Part shown: positions 58,777 through 64,000 of the stretch, piece after piece | How the letters are laid out: each line of letters starts with the position of its first letter | How positions within the stretch are numbered: position 1 is the first letter of the stretch | The notes under the pieces: model-generated | Told to the model about the DNA's origin: nothing | Database searches by the model: none | Seen by the model: only the letters and a program-made list of their open reading frames with translations | DNA from: Cunninghamella blakesleeana | Lineage: Eukaryota > Mucoromycota > Mucoromycetes > Mucorales > Cunninghamellaceae | Length of the DNA stretch: 64,000 nucleotides | NCBI GenBank assembly: GCA_017871115.1 | Contig: JAFCIZ010000002.1 | Span: 2,501,501 to 2,565,500, forward strand | Reading direction: 5' to 3' | Made by a program: the position numbers and the translations under genes

Positions 58777-60530
58777 TTAGGGCCTGCCCCAGGTTCTTAT
58801 TCTTCCTCTTCTATCCGTTGTTACAATAGCGTCATATCGAAATAAAATGTTCATACAAGGATCAGCATGTATAGTTTTAATTGTACTTGGTTGTAATAAA
58901 GGCACTTGTGTTTTATTTGGTGAAGGATGTAACGTAGGCATTGTTGTATGTTGTGTTTCAAAATGGTTTATATGATGATGATTAAGATGATGATGGTCCG
59001 TATTGATTGGTAAACGGTGAGATGATGAGGAAGTAGGTGGAGGTGGGTGATGATGGTGATGAGAATATTTATTAATATTGTTTGATGGCGGTGATGAAGT
59101 TTGTTTTTTTGTTGAAAAAGATCTTCTTTTAAATCCAAATGTAATAGGAGAAGTAGGACTTGGTGGAGGAGGTTGATCATGAACTTCTATATTGTTGCTA
59201 AGCCGATCAAATAGTTGTGGTGTCAAGATGGGTGCTCGGTTTTTTAAATTATCTGTTCCAACAAAAGAAAATCTATGGGTATCCTTGGGACTACGTGGGC
59301 TTCGAGGACTACTTGCTGTACCACGATGTTTCTATAAATCATTAAAAATAAAAAAGAATAAATAAATAGATATGTATTAGTAATAAGTAAATAATAAATA
59401 AATAAATAATACTAGTACATATATTTATCTTAAAATATGTGAATAAAAATAAAGTTATAATTTACATTTTTAGGTCGATGCAAGGCACTGAAAGAGAAAT
59501 CCCATAATATTAATTTACAATCTTCGCCTACACTGCCAAATCTATATATTTTATCATCACATCTATATGGATCAAACGCAACAGAAGTCACCTGTTTTTT
59601 TAATCGAGTTAAAAAGAGGCTCAGCGTTTTTAGTACATATAATATTGGTTACTATTTTTTTATAATATATTATATTCTTTTTCCAATTACCCATGATTTA
59701 TGTCCTTGGCATCGTGCAACTATCCTTCTTTCTAAAAATCCCCAAATAGTAACTAAATCATCTTGGCCGCCAGTCTAATTATATAAATCAAAGACAAAAA
59801 ACAAAAACAAAAAAATCGCATAAGTATAGAGGTCATTGAAACAAAAGTGGAATGATTTTTAATATTTTTATTTTTACCAAAATGTATTTTCCATCTGGAC
59901 TCCAAGCAACGCATGTAAAATTTCCGTAATAACTTGCAAACACATCCAATAATCTATATATGATCATAAATTGAACCAAAGAAGAATTAATGTTTCATGG
60001 TTGATTCCCAATTTGTAAAATTTTTTTAAATATATGTTTTTTTTTCTTTTTTTTTTCTTTTTTTTTTCTTTTTTTTGAGTGATCTTATTTTTTTACCTTT
60101 CTTGTCTATAATCAATAATACGCAGTGTTCCATCCAGTCCAATAATTGCAACATGATTTCCATCGGGTGAGAATTCAAAGTTTTGAACACCTTTTTCATT
60201 AATAAACCAATGGGCTACAGGGTTATATTTTGCACTTTTATGAGGTTTTGTAACGTGAAATCTAGATTTTTTTTTTCCAGGTTAAAAAACAAAGTATATA
60301 AATGAACAACTTTAGCATAATATTCCCACTTTATTTTTTTATTTTTATTTTTTTATTTTTATAACTTACTGTTGTTCTACCCAAGTATGAGGCTGAGTCG
60401 GAGTAAATAGCTGATCTTCACGATCTTTATCCAAAATTAACATTGTTCCATCCGAAAATGCTACCATAAATAAGTCTTCAGATCCTGGAATCCATTTGAT
60501 CGCATTGACAGTACCATTTTTGATGCAGCC

Positions 60531-60570
<40 letters not shown>

Positions 60571-62409
60571 TAGTAATTAGTTCATGTTATTAAAATCAAT
60601 CATTGTTATAGATATTTTTTTTTGTATAATTACATTTTTATTTAACCGAAAATATTTACTTGTAAGTGGATCATACCAAACGCAATCACCAGATGAAAAG
60701 CCAATAATTACATCTAAATGTTCATTACATTTTGTAAGGGTATTAATATCATGACAAGTTGGATAAGCCTTTGTAAATACAATACGAGATAAAGGTTCCT
60801 ATAAATATATGTATATTATATATATATATATATATATTTAATAATTAATACCATCTTCTCCTTTTTTTTATTTTTATTTTTATTCTAAATGTAGATATAT
60901 ATATATAATTTACCTTTGGTTTTCCTTTTGAATCCATCCATATAAAACTAGTACCAATGTTAAAAAATATATAACTATCATCAACATGACGATTGGCTAA
61001 AATATGAGCAAGCCTTTCATGAATGATCATTTTTAAAACAAAACTCGATTTTGTTTTAGTAAGGTTATTTTTTGGTTTTCGTTGAGGAGAGTTGATATAA
61101 CGCACGCTATTTCTTCTTGAAAATAAAGATGAAATGGAACTAACACTGGTTGATAAATCCGCTATGGTTGTATTACTATGATTATGATAGTTTTGCTGAC
61201 TTGTATTATTATCCAAATTAGTTGAAGTGGAAGAAGATGTATTACTTGTAAGAGAAGAAGGATGGTGATACTGATCATTCACAGAATGAGATGGAATTAA
61301 ACTACTACTTGTATTAGGTGAATGTTGATATTGTTGTTGAGAATGAGAAGGTGAAGAATGGAGAAAAGAGGTAGAAGATGTTGGTGTAGGTGTCGTCATT
61401 GCAGCAACAAGATGAGAATGATTATTTGCGTTACTTAATGAGGTTAATGGATTTAAAAAATGAGAAGTTGGTGTAAATCGAGAATAGGGAGGTGTTATAG
61501 TGCCATGACTATTTTTTTCTGATTCTTCTTCATCATCATCATTAATATTTTTATGGTTATTTTCTTCTTCATCATCCTCATCATCATCTTCATTATTATA
61601 ACTACCATTGTCCTTTCCATGATTGCCTTTTGCATATTCTTCATCTATTTTTTCTTCATAAATTGTTTTTGTAAGATGATGGTTTGTAGTAGTAGGTATA
61701 GGTAAAGCAGTGGATCTTACAATATCAAAACTAGTGTCTAAAGGTGAAACATGTCCAGTTAAATGAGAAGAAGAGAGAGGCTTTAAAGTGGTAGAAATAG
61801 ATACTATTGGAGGAGGAGCAGGTAAAGATGCCGAGGAAAAAGCTGGATTCATTGTTGTTGATGTTGGTATGTTTTGTTGCTGTAATGCTTTAATGGAATT
61901 ATTATTTTCTTCATAATTATATATACGTTCATTAGAAGATGATATAGGGGTAGGAGTAGAGAGAGTGGCAGAATCAGTTAAAGACGAAGTTGCTGAAGAA
62001 GACGATTTTATGGAATGTTTTGTTTGTACATCCACAATACAAGCTTGTGTACCCGTTGAATATTGGGGTGCTATTGTATCGAAGTGTATATCATTTATTA
62101 ATTGGTATATCCCTTCAGAAGTATGAACATTATCACAACTAAAATCTTTGTTGGTTGGTGGGCAAGGTTTTAATACTTTAGTAAGTGGTGTAGGACGATT
62201 TATTGGCGCCGAATGTGTTACCAAAGTCTACATAAACATAAGGAATAAAATATAATAAGAATATAAAAATAGAATATTCAATATAACTTTATATATAAAT
62301 ATATATATATATATGTATTTGATTGCTGACCAGAATAAATAAAAATACTCTCTTTTTTCTTTTTTCTGTTTATTTTATTTTATTTTACCGTTTGTAAATA
62401 TGCATCCAT
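58777..62409 (-). CDS. WD40 protein of the CreC/WDR20 family
   Basis: Cofactor of a deubiquitinase (CreC with CreB in Aspergillus, WDR20 with USP12/USP46). Exons 62409-62389, 62227-60914, 60798-60634, 60530-60370, 60261-60097, 59953-59878, 59774-59691, 59591-59466, 59331-58777 give 888 aa. After an N-terminal part with [11 protein letters not shown] there is a long Ser/Thr/Asn-rich acidic insert (~residues 60-390), then the propeller: [89 protein letters not shown] and [16 protein letters not shown] second insert (Pro/His-rich) separates this from the last blade, [19 protein letters not shown] and IRTWGRP. This blade-insert-blade order is a CreC/WDR20 trait. Exon 4 starts after an A26 run at its acceptor. 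The first coding exon is 7 codons (MDAYLQT) and rests on splice logic. Confidence 0.93.
60532..60570. repeat. T26/A13 homopolymer pair at a 3' splice site
   Basis: 26 T (60532-60557) followed by 13 A. On the gene strand the intron therefore ends T13-A26-G before exon 4 of the WDR20-like gene. Confidence 0.85.
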
Positions 62410-62956
62410 TAGTTATTAAATATAAACAGTAATATATATATATATAAAGGTATGTATACTTTAATACATAAAAATAAATGAAAATAAGAAATAGTTGAAA
62501 TGAAAAAGTAAAAATAAGATAATACAAAACAAAGTAGTATATATGAATATATAAATAAATATATATTTATATGGTTATATAAAAGAGGAAAGGAAAGGAA
62601 AAAAAAAAATAGGAAGGAAAGAAAGAAAAGAGAAGAAAAAAATGGGTGAAATAATAATTTTTTGCGGAGTTTACTAAAGTTTGGATAAATTAAAGAGTTG
62701 GGTTTTCTAAACTTTTTTAGCGGTTTCCTTTTTCAAATAATAAACTTAAATAGTGAGAATAATAAAGTAATGGAAGCTGTGCCTGAGGAATATTATACCT
62801 TTATATATATATATGATTATATATGCCTATAAAATTAAAACTCAGATTTTTTAAAAAGTTTCAATTTTTTAACTCTCTTTCATTTTTAGTTTTTTTTATT
62901 ACTAAATTTTTATTCTTTCTTTCTTTCTTTCTTTATCTCTTTTCTTCCTATCTTTA
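62410..62956. promoter_or_regulatory. Divergent promoter region (WDR20-like / alpha-beta hydrolase)
   Basis: 547 bp with purine-rich GGAAA tracts near 62585-62640 and a CTTT repeat (62917-62935) right before the hydrolase start. No specific element assigned. Confidence 0.35.
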
Positions 62957-63353
62957 ATGACAATGATATCTATAGTAAATAAACATGGTGAAAATATAGT
63001 TGGAATACTAGAAAAAAAACCTCATATAAATAATCCAAATCATAAAGAACGAGTTATTTTGATAGCTCATGGTGCTTTAGGTAATATGATTTCCCAGGAT
63101 AATAATAAAAAAGTCAAAGATACAACTTTATTAAAACATTATTATACACATATGTATATATCATTATTTTATTTTTAGGGCATAAGAATGCTTGTTTTTT
63201 AAAACAATTAGCAGAAAGTCTTCCTTATTCTAGTTTTCGATTTGATTTTCGAGGTTCTGGAGAAAGCTCTGGAGATTTTCACTATGCCAACTTTGAAGTA
63301 AGATTTATATCTATTTATTATTTATTATAAAAAAGAAAAAGAAAAAAACTTGT

Positions 63354-63393
<40 letters not shown>

Positions 63394-64000
63394 ACAATTA
63401 ATATAAATACATACATATATATATATATGTCATTATGATAGGCCGATGTAGAAGATTTATATACTGTGGCAAATTATTTTGAAAAAGAAGGATATGAAAT
63501 ATGGGCAATTATTGGACATTCACGTGGTAAAGAAAGGGGAAAACGTTATATATTTTAATTAAAATGACAGAAAGCAAAATGATTCATTTTTGGTATAATG
63601 TTTATTTATATTTATATTTATATTATTATTATCTTTTAGGTTCTGTATCATCTTTTAAATATGCTTCAACTTGTGAAAAGCCTTTAGCTCATGTTATTAA
63701 TATTAGTGGTCGATATGATATGAATGAACCAACTACAGTATCAAACTTACCAGAAAATAAAAAACAATTAGAAGATCAAGTAATATATATATATTATTAA
63801 AACAAATATGAGTCATATTAGTTTATATATTAAATTGAAATTTTATTTTTATTATTACTATTATTATATTATTATTTTTTTAAAAAAAATAGGGCTATTT
63901 TATTTGGTCTTATAAAAAAAATGGTATAGAACAAAGCAAGAAAGTGACAATAAAAGAAGTAAATGAATTTAAAAACTGGGATAATTCTCATGGTAAAGAA
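62957..64000 (+). CDS. Alpha/beta hydrolase (S33-like), 3' end outside window
   Basis: Serine hydrolase of the alpha/beta fold, similar to small fungal and bacterial acyl-hydrolases or aminopeptidase-S33-like proteins. Exons 62957-63080, 63179-63297, 63442-63526, 63640-63779, 63893-64000 (192 codons so far). Features: VILIAHGALGHKNACFLKQL with the HG oxyanion motif, FRFDFRGSGESSGDF, DVEDLYTVANYF, and the nucleophile elbow IIGHSRGS (Ser of GHSRG). VINISGRYDMNE follows. The Asp and His of the triad would lie beyond the window edge. An ATG two codons downstream (62963) could also serve as start. Substrate unknown; the gene is divergent from the WDR20-like gene. Confidence 0.9.

Overview
The window is a nuclear contig of a filamentous fungus, most likely an early-diverging one of the Mucoromycota/Mucorales type. 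The evidence is very AT-rich intergenic DNA full of homopolymers and (AT)n tracts, many short introns (about 50-250 nt, GTAAGT/GTAAAT-like donors and mostly TAG acceptors), polyAsn/polySer/polyGln-rich regulators, and typical fungal families (SPX-ankyrin-GDPD, SIP5, YPR097W-type PX, CreC/WDR20). The assignment to a group is inference. All gene models were spliced by eye; for every complete model the exon lengths sum to a multiple of three.

Layout. 0-7 kb: a VPS9-ankyrin-PX Rab5-GEF-like gene (-, runs off the left edge), divergent from a YANK/STK32-type kinase (+). 8-11 kb: a three-repeat Myb factor and a small basic coiled-coil protein (both -). 11-12.4 kb: no gene seen. 12.5-13.8 kb: RPL5 (+), whose second intron carries a convincing box C/D snoRNA of the snR60/U80 type. 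15-16.3 kb: a PAS-kinase-like kinase (+) preceded by a 20-bp hairpin with a tiny upstream ORF. 17.6-22.1 kb: a small protein with an RVxF (PP1-docking) motif (-), divergent from a SUN-domain protein (+). 23.2-33.3 kb, all on -: NOG1, RAD17 and NUP155. 33.7-38.2 kb: a GDE1-type SPX-ankyrin-GDPD gene (+), divergent from NUP155 with a CACGTG box between them. 39.4-39.8 kb: tRNA-Ile(AAU) with, 280 bp away, a primer-binding-site-like 13-mer that matches the CCA-tailed 3' end of that tRNA, and a 72-bp tandem duplication. 40.1-54.2 kb: six tandem genes on - (cytochrome c/c1 heme lyase, an unrecognised low-complexity protein, a forkhead factor, a YPR097W/Lec1-like PX protein, an SR protein kinase, an FkbM-type methyltransferase). 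54.7-56 kb: a SIP5-like protein (+). 56.5-62.4 kb: a MADS-box (MEF2-type) factor and a CreC/WDR20 WD40 protein (both -). 62.9-64 kb: the start of an alpha/beta hydrolase (+), cut by the right edge.

The genes are ordinary euchromatic housekeeping and regulatory genes, not a cluster with one shared function. Several divergent pairs share 400-600 bp promoters. The most noteworthy non-protein signals are the intronic snoRNA, the long hairpin upstream of the PAS-kinase-like gene, the retroelement-like primer-binding site near the tRNA, a 24-bp near-palindrome around CACGTG, and two introns whose 3' splice sites follow long A runs.
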